Shown here one piece after another: positions 24,440-37,200 of a stretch of DNA of 64,000 bases (position 1 is its first letter; each line of letters opens with the position of its first letter). The translations under genes were made by a program, and so were the position numbers. The notes below the pieces were generated by a model. The model made no database searches. It was not told the DNA's origin and saw nothing but the letters and a program-made list of their open reading frames with translations. The stretch lies in the NCBI RefSeq assembly GCF_000003815.2, contig NC_049979.1, positions 2,513,616 to 2,577,615 on the forward strand, written 5' to 3'. The stretch is from Branchiostoma floridae. Its lineage: Eukaryota > Chordata > Leptocardii > Amphioxiformes > Branchiostomatidae.

Positions 24440-24840
24440 AGCTGGAGACGTATACATCTATTTTGAGATGTCCTCTAGTGTTATCAAGCCGTTTTGAAGT
24501 CTGAGTATAAGAACATACAAACTACGCACACTTCTAAGGAGTGTACACACTTGAGAGACATAGAAATGGTAAGACAAAACAAGCTGGAGACATACACATC
24601 TATTTCTAAATGGTCTTGTTCGTTATCAAGCCGTTTTGAAGTCTGTTTTTGGCGTTTTCTGTGTCTATCTAGTATAAGAACATACAAAGGACACACACTT
24701 GAGAGACATGGAAAGGGCAGAACAAAGGTGCATAAAACAAGCTAGAGACATACATCTATTTCGAGATGCATTGAAATGGTCTTGTTCGTTATCAAGCCGT
24801 TTTGAAGTCTCTTTTCGGCGTTTTCTATGTCTATTTGGTG
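24440..24840. repeat. Three-copy tandem repeat, unit about 120-165 bp
   Basis: Each unit contains AAACAAGCTGGAGACATACA, then TTATCAAGCCGTTTTGAAGT, then in two units GGCGTTTTCTGTGTCTAT. Starts near 24434, 24576 and 24735. Units differ by substitutions and block deletions. Confidence 0.75.
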
Positions 24841-25348
24841 GAATTTTTGGTTCGTTATGAAGCCTACTCTCAACCTAATTACCTGAGTATGTAGGTCCCC
24901 TAATGGCTTCGCAAATCGCTAAAAGCCTTGATGCAATAGGGTGCATTTTAAAAGTGCCTGAGAATTGAGCGGCGTGATTTTCACCTGAACATCTGCCCTA
25001 TTGCCGTATTGGACGGTGCCCGGGGACCCGAGAACATCGGCCGATGTCTGAAATTCGCGCAGAGACAGTCATAGAGAACACCGGCCGTTATGTTGCCGGT
25101 AATGTCCCTTCGTGCTTACTTTCTTGCTTTGTGATGCCGAGTTAAAAGTGGGAATTTCGCAAAGACGGTTGATGAGTCATGAAACACTGAACTTTGAACT
25201 TTATTCATCACCTTCTCAATGGTGGTGCAGGTGGCCATGCCGCGAGCAGAATACAGAATAGATCAAGTGATATCTATTTATATGCAAACCTAACAAATAG
25301 GAACTAAGCATATTGTATGCTTAACAATCAGGTCGAAAGAAAATAATC
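24841..25348. other. Intergenic, no gene seen
   Basis: No gene. TGAACTTTATTCATCACCTT near 25196 resembles the reverse of a retroelement 3' end. Confidence 0.45.
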
Positions 25349-25430
25349 ATCTGGTGTATTTTGCCAGCCAGTAGGTACCCAATGAGTAATGAGGCTGTTT
25401 AACGTGGTCGAGGCACCTGAAAAACCATAA
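25349..25430 (-). mobile_element. Truncated 3' end of the 5S-derived SINE
   Basis: TTTTGCCAGCCAGTAGGTAC then AATGAGTAATGAGGCTGTTT and AACGTGGTCGAGG match the body of the element at 32243-32503 almost base for base. The 5S-like head is missing here. Confidence 0.8.
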
Positions 25431-27760
25431 CAAAAAGTAATACAAGCTAATCAACTGTTTTAATAATATGGTGTGTTAGCAGGTTAAGTATTTTCATAGA
25501 GTGCGGTATGTGAGCAGAATGATGTGTAAACTTCATTATAGATTAACATAAGACTGAGTCATAGTTTATGGTAAAACCTAATGGCACATTACAGTGTTTT
25601 TATGAATATTAATGAAGATTTGCATTTGCCTGGACAGTAACCTGGATGATCAGGTTAGTGGGTATGGACTGAAATACAGCTGCAAAATATGGAAGACTAG
25701 TCCTAGGTTATACTGTGTAATGATGTCATAATACATAACATAAACATAGCAGCAGTATCACTGAGGTTCGATGAAAAAGAAAAAAAAAACTATACTGCAA
25801 GAGAATTGTGTGACCTCTGACCTCTAACCCTTAACGACTTGGCACACATATGAACATGACTAAAGAAACAATTTCAGTGTGACTTACAATCTGTTGTGAT
25901 GTGCAAATATCTTATTGTGTGTATGTGTTGTTGTACTTGCACCCAGGGCCTCCCGGAAAAGCAGTGCTAGTAAACACCAACCCTGGTAAACAAATACAGA
26001 AATAAATGAATAAGAAAGGCCGTTCAGTGCGTTCAAAAACGTCCAAATATCTCAAAGGTCTTTCATTGGAGCCTCTGTGATCTCCAGATATTACAGGTCA
26101 TGGGGGTCAACGGAAGAGCCCACTGATTTACGAGGAGAGGCTACTTTAGGTCTGTTTTCCTTTTTATTTACGCTTTCGCAGTTATTTAATTTCCATGTAC
26201 TGGCGATAAATGCAAAGACCACTTCTATGGAATACTTCACAACAGCTTACGGTCGTTAACGCATTTGAAACGTATACGCGCAATTCATAATTGACGATTG
26301 AGCTTTTAATGATTCTATTCGCATTCACTTAACCCTTAACATGACAACAGTGGTGTCCATAATATTATGTCTGTTGCGTTTGTCATTTTCATTTGTTTCC
26401 TTGTCTATTGGTGTCGTGATCGGCGGTACCACCACTTGTTTGCTGTTTCTGCTTCTTAATTCTGCTGAAAATTTACACGAATCTACCATTTCCGCCCTGA
26501 ACCCAATCTTCCTACTACACACATACCTCCCACCAGCTATTATTCATATAATCGCGCATCGCAAATATGAATAATTAATGACCCATTTCGCAGGACGCCA
26601 TCTTTGTGCGTCACACACAGCAGCCTCCAGCACATCAATAGAGAAGGTAAAACATCGTTTCGTCATTGTTTTTTTCTCAGTCCGATCATTGACGGGAAAA
26701 CAAGGTGAGGCCAGACCGAGACAGGTACGTTAAAGGTTCGGTCACCATCTCCCCCGGCCCCCTCCCCGCTGTTACTGTGATGAACGGCCCGTAGATAAAG
26801 AGGGCTGTGTACGTCAGAACTGGTCGTTTCCTGGGCCGAAAATTGGGTCGTATAACAACAGACGGTAACACGAATACGTCAGAGTCAGAAATGGCTGCTC
26901 AGATCTGGGCTTAGATGTGTTGTTCATTTCCGAACTTAAACATTTGCACAGAAAGGGATGAAAGACTGCGGTGATTTTAACGTGTTTTTTTCCCGTGCGA
27001 TTTTTAAATTCTAATACATTAAATAAATGATTGGGATCTACCTGTGTGTGTGTGGGGGGGGGGGGGGTATTAGTGCAATATTAATGCAATATTAGTGTGC
27101 ATTATTTTTTATCTATCCAAAATTCTGAATCAGCTACAAGCTGATATGGCCATATCTAACAACATTGCCTGCTTGGTTGTTTGTTTGTTTGGTTTGTTGC
27201 TTGCTTGCTTGCTTAAGATATTTCTGTAAGAAAAAAGGCATGTTATGATGAGAACTTGAAAAAAGCATGTAGGTGCAGTGATGTAAACAACATACAGAGC
27301 CTACCATGTATTTCATTTTAAACTTGGTCTTGTCTAACATTTTGAATAAAAATCGGCACATTTCCTTTCATTCTTTGAGGGAATGAGGTGGCCATTCAAC
27401 GTTGTATTTCTAGGGTGGCTTCACGTATGATAGATTAATACATAACGCGCATGTCATATCCAGATGGCCGTAAAAGTGCTTGCGCATACCGCTGTCACTA
27501 TTTGTGATCAAACGATAAACTGGTTCAGTGCTGTTTTGTTACGAAGCACAAAAAAAACCTGTCTAGGCCCCCTGGTTTCCGATTCAAAATGGCGGATTCG
27601 GCACAAGACATAATACTGAGCTAACACGCCTATTGACTGAGCTACATACACAGGGTAGGGTGTTGTCTAATGTAGTCCAGAAGGGAAATAAAAGCCTTAC
27701 TCCTTATGAAAAAAAAACCTACAAAACGCCCACGGGTCTTACTGCACGTCAGCTGGACCC
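25431..27760. other. Intergenic, no gene seen
   Basis: About 2.3 kb with no supported gene. It holds a poly-G run near 27053-27067 and a TTGT/GCTT run near 27175-27212. Confidence 0.5.
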
Positions 27761-27767
27761 ACGCAGT

Positions 27768-27775
27768 GACGTCAC
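27768..27775 (+). promoter_or_regulatory. CRE palindrome upstream of 7B2
   Basis: A perfect TGACGTCA lies about 300 bp before the 7B2 start codon. A half site CGTCA occurs again near 28008. The same perfect element occurs twice in the promoter of the granin-like gene. Confidence 0.5.
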
Positions 27776-28026
27776 GGGGCAAACAAAATGGCCGACTAGC
27801 CGTGGTACTGAATAGCAATCACGCGCTCTGATGTAACCTGCACCTGAGCCCGGTGTTTGTTTTCACTTCCAGAAGGGATATCACAACGCAAATTTGCAGG
27901 AGCTTATTTTGTGTCCACATTTCTGTCCACATTTTCCCGTAACCTTAGCGTGCAATATTTGTCCTTGGAGGGCCATCGAGGGCATTTCTCAGAACTAGAT
28001 CAGTAACGTCACAACATCTTGTCCTG

Positions 28027-28079
28027 TATATATAATATATAGGGATACATAGATCAGACGACGTGACCAACATGGCGGC
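28027..28079 (+). promoter_or_regulatory. 7B2 core promoter: TATA-like tract and TISU/YY1 start context
   Basis: A TATATATAATATAT tract (28027-28040) lies only 32-45 bp before the ATG at 28072, implying a 5' leader of roughly 10-20 bases. The start codon is in CAACATGGCGGC (28068-28079), an exact match to the TISU consensus SAASATGGCGGC, which also contains the YY1 core. TISU elements are known to support initiation on very short leaders. The leader length is inferred. Confidence 0.55.
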
Positions 28080-28282
28080 CGTGAGACTTCTCCTGTCGCT
28101 GCTACCGTTGGTGCTGGCGGTGCGAAGCTACGACGAGCGGACCGAGAATGAAGTGTTGTCGGAGCTGCGCGAACTGTTGGACCGCATGGATGACTACAAG
28201 GCCGTGCGGGGCCTGCAGCAGCCGCGGGTGGAGTATCCCGCAGAGGAGGAGCTGGACATAGAGGGGCCACAGAGCATCACAG
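28072..28282 (+). CDS. SCG5: 7B2 exon 1 (signal peptide and N-terminus)
   Basis: Encodes residues 1-70 plus the first base of codon 71. The start is the ATG at 28072 rather than an upstream GTG at 28063. The hydrophobic LLLSLLPLVLAV core is a signal peptide. The exon ends ACAG|GTACGG (phase 1) just after GPQSIT. It is GC-rich relative to its flanks. Confidence 0.95.
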
Positions 28283-31200
28283 GTACGGATTTACACCTGC
28301 TTTTGTTTCATTTCTATAATGGCGATAGCTTCAGCAGATGTTAAACACAAAGCGGCGGCTGTCGTGATTGCTAACATGGCATCACTACATCGTCTGTCTG
28401 GGGCTAACCCCCCCCCCCCCCGGCAAATTGATTACATTTTCTTATCATATGCACTTTACATTTTTCATTCCTATCATGGCGATAGCACAAACAGATGATG
28501 ACCTACGAACCCTGAGCTTTTGCTTTTGGCCATGTATATATATTGATAGATTTATTAGAACTCGATGTAATCTGTATCTCTGTTATGTTTTATCTGACTC
28601 TTACCTCCCTCATGACCTCGTGAATAAATAAATGTTCAAACAAATCAAACAAATGTTAAGCACACAGCAGCGACCGTCATGATGGCTTACATGGCGTTAC
28701 TGCATAGTTGAGAGTAAACAAACCGCTTTCCGTTTAAACCAATTTTAGCGCGATATTTGCACGGGAATCTGTACAAGCCTTTTGTAGTTATGGGCTCAGC
28801 TTTTATGCTTACACGACGATGAAGGCAGTATGGGGGTTATTGACACAGATTAAGTGCAAAATCGGACCCACCTTATTTCGTAGACACAATTGTGTCATCT
28901 ACAAACAAAAATAACTTTTAGAAATGATCGCAAGGAGGCTTCCAAGGGGGCTAAAATGTACCAAATCATTTCACCTTTATTTCGCCAAATTACCTGCGTA
29001 CCAACGGAATATGTTGACGTCCCAGTTTCTGTGTATATTTTAATACGTCATGGGTAGGTATCAAGTAGCCTGATGAAATCTCGCTTATAGTAGCCCGCCC
29101 AACATCCGCCGGCGGGAAGGGGCCAGTTACAGCCCTGGACAGCAGAGTTTGTGTTACACAGACTAGGCATCATGTAGCCGGATGTGATGAAGGACGTCAT
29201 GTGACCGGATATGGAGGAGTTGTATACGTAGATGCACAGATTACCACAATGATTGTTTTTTTTCCCACTTGTCTGCTGTGTGACAATCATAACCTTACGC
29301 CTTACAGCACAAATGACATCCGCCCGCATCAATTTTCGGCCGTTCCCTAAAATAAATAAAAAAAGTTTTCAATCATGCTGTGAATCGTACAAAGCAGCTG
29401 CAAAATGAGCAAATATGTGACGTAGACTGTAAAAAATGTCGGAAATGGATGCGAATCTCGCATCCTCCTACGCAGGGACATCCAACAGCCAAACTGCCTG
29501 TCTGGATGTGCCCTGCTCATTTAACTGTCACTCTTAGTTCCTGTGGACCCCCCCCCCCCAAAACCAGCTGTCAGCCAATCAGAGAATAGGCTTTCTGTTT
29601 TCATTTTGTTTTGATAGCGGCGCCAATACACGTTGTTTCAACTTGGGTGGGCCGCTATCTGTATTTTGCTTATGTATGTTTGTTAAAAAATACTGAACAA
29701 CAGATTCTTCGTTTTTCCTTCACATCTTCGTAGTATATATGTTCTCCTGCATACATGTAACTTTTTTATCTACGGCAAATATTTGCTACTTTTGCAACTG
29801 CTGATTTAAAGCATGGTTGACAACTTCTTTTTTTTTTTTGGAAACGGACAAAAATTCATGCGCTCGTCGATGCCATCCATATAATTAAATCAACATGGCT
29901 TAATACGTTTATGAAGGTTAGACATCCAAGTCCTAACAATATGACAAATACAATTCAATCTCTACAACTGGATAAAAAAGGAGAGTGACGCTGAAGAAGA
30001 GTGATGGATGTCACTCGAAACGTTTGAAATGAAATCTCCTTTTGTCATCCAGTTGTAGAGATTGAATTGTATTTGAATACAACATGGCTTAAGCTAAATG
30101 GCAACTGCCCAGTAATACCTTCAACATTTAAGTAGCTATCTGCACAGTTTGTAACTTCTGCTTAGGTTTGTCTAACGTAATTTTAATCAATTATTGTACT
30201 ATGTGAAGCAGAGTGCAAAGGAGTGGGTTTTTTGTAATATGTGGTTATGTGTTTCCAGGTTTTGTAATAAGAACGAAATTCGGGTGTATTACCCGCGAGA
30301 TCCTTACTGAATAAAACATTGATTTGATTGATGAAAACAAATCCACCCCATATTGCAGGAGGCGCGTCAGAAGGTGTGCAGCACCTGGGCCCGGCCGGGA
30401 ACATCCCCAACCTGTGGGCGGCCATGGTGGAGTCGGACAACAACCGCAAGCCGGACGCCTACCCCAACCCGCCTAACCCCTGTCCAAAGGGATACACGGG
30501 TAAGGATTGCGACATTTTTTCATCATCATCATGATGTAGCTTGCGTAGTCCAGTGGTTAGCGACCCTGCCTCTGGAACTAGAAGCCTTGTGTTCGATTCC
30601 GGCTGTGTCGCTCACCCGACATGCACGCTACCGGAAAGAGTTGCACTCCTAATCACATTATCCACGATCTTCGGGCGTATCGATGGAAGATAGGCCATAT
30701 TTAAGATCGATAGAAGGTTGCGCGTATTTTTCACCTGAAAACCGTCCCTGTCGCATATGAGCCATGCTTTGTACCTTGTACAATTGTTGTGCAATTAAGT
30801 TACATAAGCGAGGCTCTGGCGATTGCCGCAGAATCGTCGTCCGATCGATTGTCGCCAAATGTGAAAGGGGTATAAGGATGGGACGTTAAGCCGTGGTCCA
30901 TTGTTCACTGTGTTTGTCGAAAAGAGCTAGTGAGTTGAATTTCTCCGGTACAATGAACCTGTAAATACTGTATATAGCGTCTTTCTTCTCTGTCACGACT
31001 AGTGGGAGAATAACTCTTCAATAAGCTAAACTGGATCGAGATCACTTTCCTTTTTTGTCATCGTCATCATCATTTGTCGATCAAAGTCAAGATCAAAGTA
31101 AGCTAGTGCAGAGTTTATGCCACATTGATAAATTACAAACATTCGGCACAGAACTACAATTGCTAAACTAAGAATCAGTTGCCACAGACTGCGAATGGAA

Positions 31201-34200
31201 TCAGGAAGGCACACCCGCACTCCTCTAGAACAAGGAGTCTGCCAATTTTGTACCTCAAACATGGTAGAAGATGAAGTGCACTTAACTATTGATTGCGATA
31301 TGTATGTCAATGATAGAAATACTCTATTTAGTTATATAGAAAGCAGATTCACTCATTTTAGACACATGAGTAGCACTGACAAGTTTATACTTCTCATGCG
31401 TTTTGACAAACCGACAATAGCTAAACCCATACAGTCCTACATTTTCACCATTACGAAGAAGCGAGAAGAAGCCGAACTTCTGTGTTAGACTAGATTTGTG
31501 ATACTTTTTAGTATGTATATATCTTGACTTGTTGTGACCTGTACTTAGCTCGGTTGGGCAAAACTGTACAATAAAGATCTTCATTCATTCATTCATTAAT
31601 CTGTCCTCCATCACCTTCCATGTACAGATAATCCGAATGTATTTCTATCCTAGTAGATCCGTAGTTAAAGTGTCAGTCAGGCAATTCCCTGTAGCCTCCT
31701 GGCTTCTACTGACGATTGTGCACTTACTGGGTGATTATAAGATGTTGAAACACCCTGAGAGTCCTCCATAGATTCCATAAACGTCTTGCTTTTGCCAAGA
31801 AGCTTACGTTTTCAGTAGCACGGCTTTGCGGCTGTGTATGTAGTTTCGCGAATGAACGAAATAGTCAGACAAGGTACGGGTTTGCTATCATATTAGGGTT
31901 TTTACTTTTTCATGGATAGCAAGATATCTGACACTGAAGTCTTTTCCTTTGACACTGCCGGGTAACCAATAATTTTGGTTAAAATGGCCTCGACTTTTAC
32001 GTTTGGGCGTGTTTGTACACCAGTATTGGTATCATTAACTTACGTGGTTGTTCATTTACATTTTGTATCTAGAGCCAAGAATAATGCATGTATTGCGTTC
32101 TTGATATGTGTGGTGCATAAAAAAACAAATCAAAAAGGAAGATAGAAATGATTCGCTGCACAGTGACAGATGTAGGTGACGGCGTTGTACCGTCAGGTCT
32201 GCTGTTCACAGCTTGCACCGCATTCTCAATCCTCACTGCCGTAATAATAATAATCACCAGGTGTATTTTGCCAGCCAGTAGGTACCTAATGAGTAATGAG
32301 GCTGTTTAACGTGGTCGAGGGACCTCCTCGAGCACGGGACCCCGTTTTACGTCCCTCCCGGAAGACGATTTCGTGGAAAGCTTTGGAGGCTACAGCAACC
32401 CGGTCTTCCTTGGTTGGTCTCCCATCCAAAAACTGTCTGGACCGCGCGTTGCTTAACTTCCGAGATCGAGGGATCGGGTGTACCAACGCGCCACGCGGCC
32501 GCAGTTAAAGGATACATTCGGTTTGCATTCAGTAAAACTTAGATATCCAATAAGTGCAAACATCAATAACAAAACACATCACACGTGAGAATTCAATAAT
32601 CCTGTATATGGAGGACTCAAACTAACGCCGAACCATTATTCCTCAAAAACCAAGGCACCTACATGTGTATCTTTGTTATGGAACAGGTATCGAGATATTG
32701 CAGGCATCGCCCACTCAGCCTCGCAGGCGTGTCAGGGGAGTCGGTGGATGAGTGGTTAAAAACTGAGTGGGCGTTCAAACGGCATTACAGCCCGCTCCAA
32801 TACTCAGAATCCATTAGGTGTAGTCGATGCTTTTACAACAGTCATCGACCCAGGCTCGAGACGTTCAAAATGAGTTTATTTCTAAAACTACCGCAGAGTG
32901 GAGCTCGTTGGTAACAAGTGCTGTATGGGCATCCTCATCAAATAAATCTCAACAACGTTTGCTAAATTTAGATGTGCAAAGATAAGATGTGACAGGTCAT
33001 TCGGTGAAATGTAACCAGCTGCTACCTTGTCGCGTGTCTGCCAAGCTGGTGTGTTACACCTAAAGGCGGTTATACCGGCTATATAGATACAGATACAGAA
33101 GCTGGTGTGTTTCGTTGAAGGGTGTATATTCCGCCTATACAGATACAGATACAGATACAGATACAGATACAGATACAGATACAGATACAGATACAGAAGC
33201 TGGTATGTTAGGCTGAAGGGTGGTTATGTCGGCTATACAGATACATGTGCACATACAGAAGCTGGAGTGTAAGGCTAAAAGGTAGAGATATTGGCTATAC
33301 AGATACAGATGCAGACACACATACAGAAGCTAGTGTGCTGAAGGTATACCGTTTAATCTGTCCACATCAAGATACATACCGCGTTGTTTATTGTTTTACT
33401 AACTCATTTAGCTGACACAGTTACATGCGACAGTTACTCTCACAGGAGTAACAAAATTACACAGGACAAAAACATGGACACTGGGAATAACATACACAAG
33501 ATATAAGCGTTGTGCACGTCATTGGTCCTCTTGAAGTCGCGAATGGTTCATGGCATATGTTTGTACTTGATGTGGGGTGACCGTTGAGTTTTATCTCGCC
33601 AGGAAACTGCTCCTGCATAAAAGGTAGCCTCCGGCAACTTACGCATCCATGTTTCGCGCGGAAGCACCGTTCGTAAATTCCCCCTGCCGGATAGCGTACC
33701 AAGATGGGATATTTGAAACTAGAAGATCTAATAGCATCTGCTGCAGCCCCGCTGGGCATTTTTGTCCAACGATGACGCGCTGTTTTCTGGTAGATATCGG
33801 GGTTTCTTAGCCTGGGTAGCCTCCGGAAAGTAGTTCAGCGGCGTTCATTATATACTATATACAGTGACTTCTAGCTCTGACATTCATTATACACTATATA
33901 TATATTGCTTCTCTGCCGCTGTTCCGTCTGTGATCCCGGACCACGTTAACGTCTGGAATAGCAGAAGCGAGCATATAGGAGCGAACTACTATCCGGTTGG
34001 TGCCCAGGCTAGGGGTTTCTGGGTCCTGGCGAGATCCGATACCACAGGCCCGCGCTAGGACAGCATCAGCCCGCTTTAGATTGGCCAAATAAAACTCTCG
34101 ATACTGGTTCGTTTCACTGATTGAAGACTGTGTTTTTGAAAGTTTTGTTGGGTTTGCTGGTCTTTGAAATCATGTATGTTCGCCAACCCGTAGTATATAT

Positions 34201-37200
34201 CTTATTATTTATTTCACCAAAGCAAACTTACATGAGCAGGAAGTACCTTCCAGGCTTCCAGAACTGATTACACTTGTTACAGTCGGCATTACAAACAATT
34301 GAACATACAAATGCATCATAGGATAAACCATAATAACTTTAACATACTTATGGATTATGATGAATTCATACAGTCATTAGTCGTGCAAATTGAAATATTG
34401 GCCAAACAGCGGTCTCTATGTGTTGGAAAGAGGGCCTGTAAAGTGTGATCATGTATAGTGACAGTGGTGACAGGAAGGAGCTGCACATAAGTCATAAGTC
34501 TATGATGTTTGAAGCCTACACAATACTTTCTGCATTTGTAGCATTTGTTATGTACCTTTGTAATGTACTCTGTTGATGGCGACACGAAATAAGCTGTAAG
34601 CTTGAGCATGTCGTCATCTTGTCCTGTATCTTAATCTTGTTGCAATAAAATAGATACGAGTGCGCACCACCTCACGTGTTATGCTAGATACCACCATAGC
34701 TCGATCACAGAGCGGCAGAGAGAGACAGAGAGAAGACAATCCTCACTCTTATTCTGGACACGCGTCTGTAGTAGGAACTCTATCTCGGACCTTGAGGGGT
34801 GGATTAGATCTGAAAGCCGGTTAGAACTTTGAGTAAATTAACACCGAGGCAGATTGCTCAGGAAGGGAGAATTAGTACCCAAAACGCCGCCACCCTTGAT
34901 GTGGGGTCGGATTTATCTGGCATCGAATCGCTGGAGGAGGGATTGTTGATGGAGGAAATCTGATGAAGACATCTCGTGTTTGCGGATCTCTTCCGGCTGT
35001 TTCAGACACAGGAGATGTTTTTCTCTCCCCTTGGTGCTCCTTATGACGTCAATGCCGGATGTAGGCTTGTGAAGGAGGCGGCTAGCATCGCTACGGGTCA
35101 GTTGACAGGAGAGTCTGGTAATCTCTGTACAAGCAGAACAGGATTTTATCAGAACGCGAGGTGACTACAGAGGCACAGGAGTGGAACTTTAGACCTGTTC
35201 TTATTTACAGAGTCATTTAAAGTACATCAATATAAATCATGCTGCTCAAACTTTCCTATTTCCTGATAATAAATCGTGCATAAGGTTTTGCACATAGCGA
35301 CCCACCGCGAAGTGCAGCAGCAGCGGTATCTTTGTACGGGAGCTGCAGTACCACACGCACTGTTTTATCATAGGTGGCGCTGTATATCTGTGACTGTTTT
35401 GGTTCTGGTTATGAATTCCCAGTGGGCACATTATACATGAAGTTATTGTAATGATGTATAATCTATTGGCGATAATGTAAAAATCGTCAAGTTCGGGGTG
35501 TCATAATCTAATCCGTGAATATTCCAGGTACTAGGTCATAACACATTAGCCCACACAGTAGCCAGCTATATCTATGTCCAAAAAGTCCGCTTTGTACAAA
35601 GTTGTTTTTAGTTATCCAAGAAAATGGCCTCTGTAAGTTTAGAATATGCTAAAACACTGCGGGGTCAAATTTCTCTAAACGGGACGGGGGGCGGTTTTAC
35701 GGAAAGGAAAAAATAAAACTGTATGTAAAAAAACATACACAAAGTATACGTATAAATACTTTCTTGTTGTATTTTATATCATATTTTTATGATATGATAT
35801 GATATGATATGATATAATTTCATGATATCTCATCATGTAATATCATAGTATTATCATCATCATATTTTTCGTTCCAGTAAGCTGACCTCCGGACTCGGAT
35901 CTGAACTAGTCGACCCTGGTACTATATTATTATGTTTCTGCCCACCTTTGAATGCGGATCCAAACAGGTCGACCCTGGTACTATACCAGTACTATGTTTC
36001 TGCTCAGCTTCGAATGCGGATCGGAACTAGTCGACCCTGATACTAGAAAGTTTATTATATTTCTGCCCAGCCTTGAATGCCATTATTAATAGTGTTCTCA
36101 CCCCACCCTGCAGCTGAGGACGGCTGTATCGAGGACATGCCTGACACGGCTGACTTCAGCCGGCTGTACCAGGCCCAGGAGGAGGCAACGCGCGGGGGGC
36201 AGGCGGGAGGTGCGCCGTACAGCAGCCCGGGGCTGGCCGGTGGGTCTCCGTACGGCAACGACCTGAACGAGCTGGAGTACTACCTGGTAAGGACCATGAT
36301 ACACGCGCCTGGTGTAGGCTAACGTCACATTTCCAAACCGGGGCCCGGCCGGGATGTTTTAAGAAACGAGAAATCAAGTTGTATACCAAGAAAAATACAC
36401 AAATTATGTCCTTGAATCTCATTTTGACATTTTGTGTATTTTGATGTCTTTTATATCATTTTTTTTCGCTCCCGAAAGCTGCCCGTCCGGGCCCCTTTTT
36501 TTAAAACCAAACTACACAAGACGTTAAGAGAATAGCCGTGGGCATTATTTGTGTATATTCTTACATGTACATTTCTATTTATTGTTCTCACAAACAGACC
36601 CGGTGTGGAAATGTGACGTTAACCTTAAGCTTAGGTCCCAATTCTCAACCCGGGGCCCGGCCGGGCAGCTTTCAGAAACGGAAGATATGATATAAAAGGC
36701 AATAAAACACACAGTACGTAAAAAAAATAGCAATGGGCATAATTTGGTAAACACTTTTATTTTTCGTTTCCGCAAACATCCCGGCCCTGCCCACGACTAT
36801 TCTCTTAACGTCTTGTGTAGTTTGGTGTTTTGATATCTTACTTTTCGTTCCCGAAAGCTGCCCGGCCGGGCCCCGGCTTGGAAATGCGACGTAGGCCCTA
36901 ATGGGTGGCATACAGTTTCATGTAGTATATAAATATATAAGTATATAGATAACGTATGATTTCTCATGTGTTCCATTGAAGATGCCTGTGTCTTTTCCCA
37001 TACATGTACAGTAGAACCTGCCAAAGAACACCACTCAGGGGACCGACAAAATCTGGTCAAACATGTGAACAATCAAGCCACATGACCTTTTCACACTATT
37101 GATGCAAATGAAGCCTGTGTTCCTTCTCACACACCCACATTAACCCACACGAATCGCAATGTTCGCATACCGTGCCCGTGCAACAGCCCCACCATGCGAT

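Noticed and set aside
32390-32503. 5S rRNA gene
   Set aside because: Only internal 5S-like parts are present, fused to a repeated SINE body.
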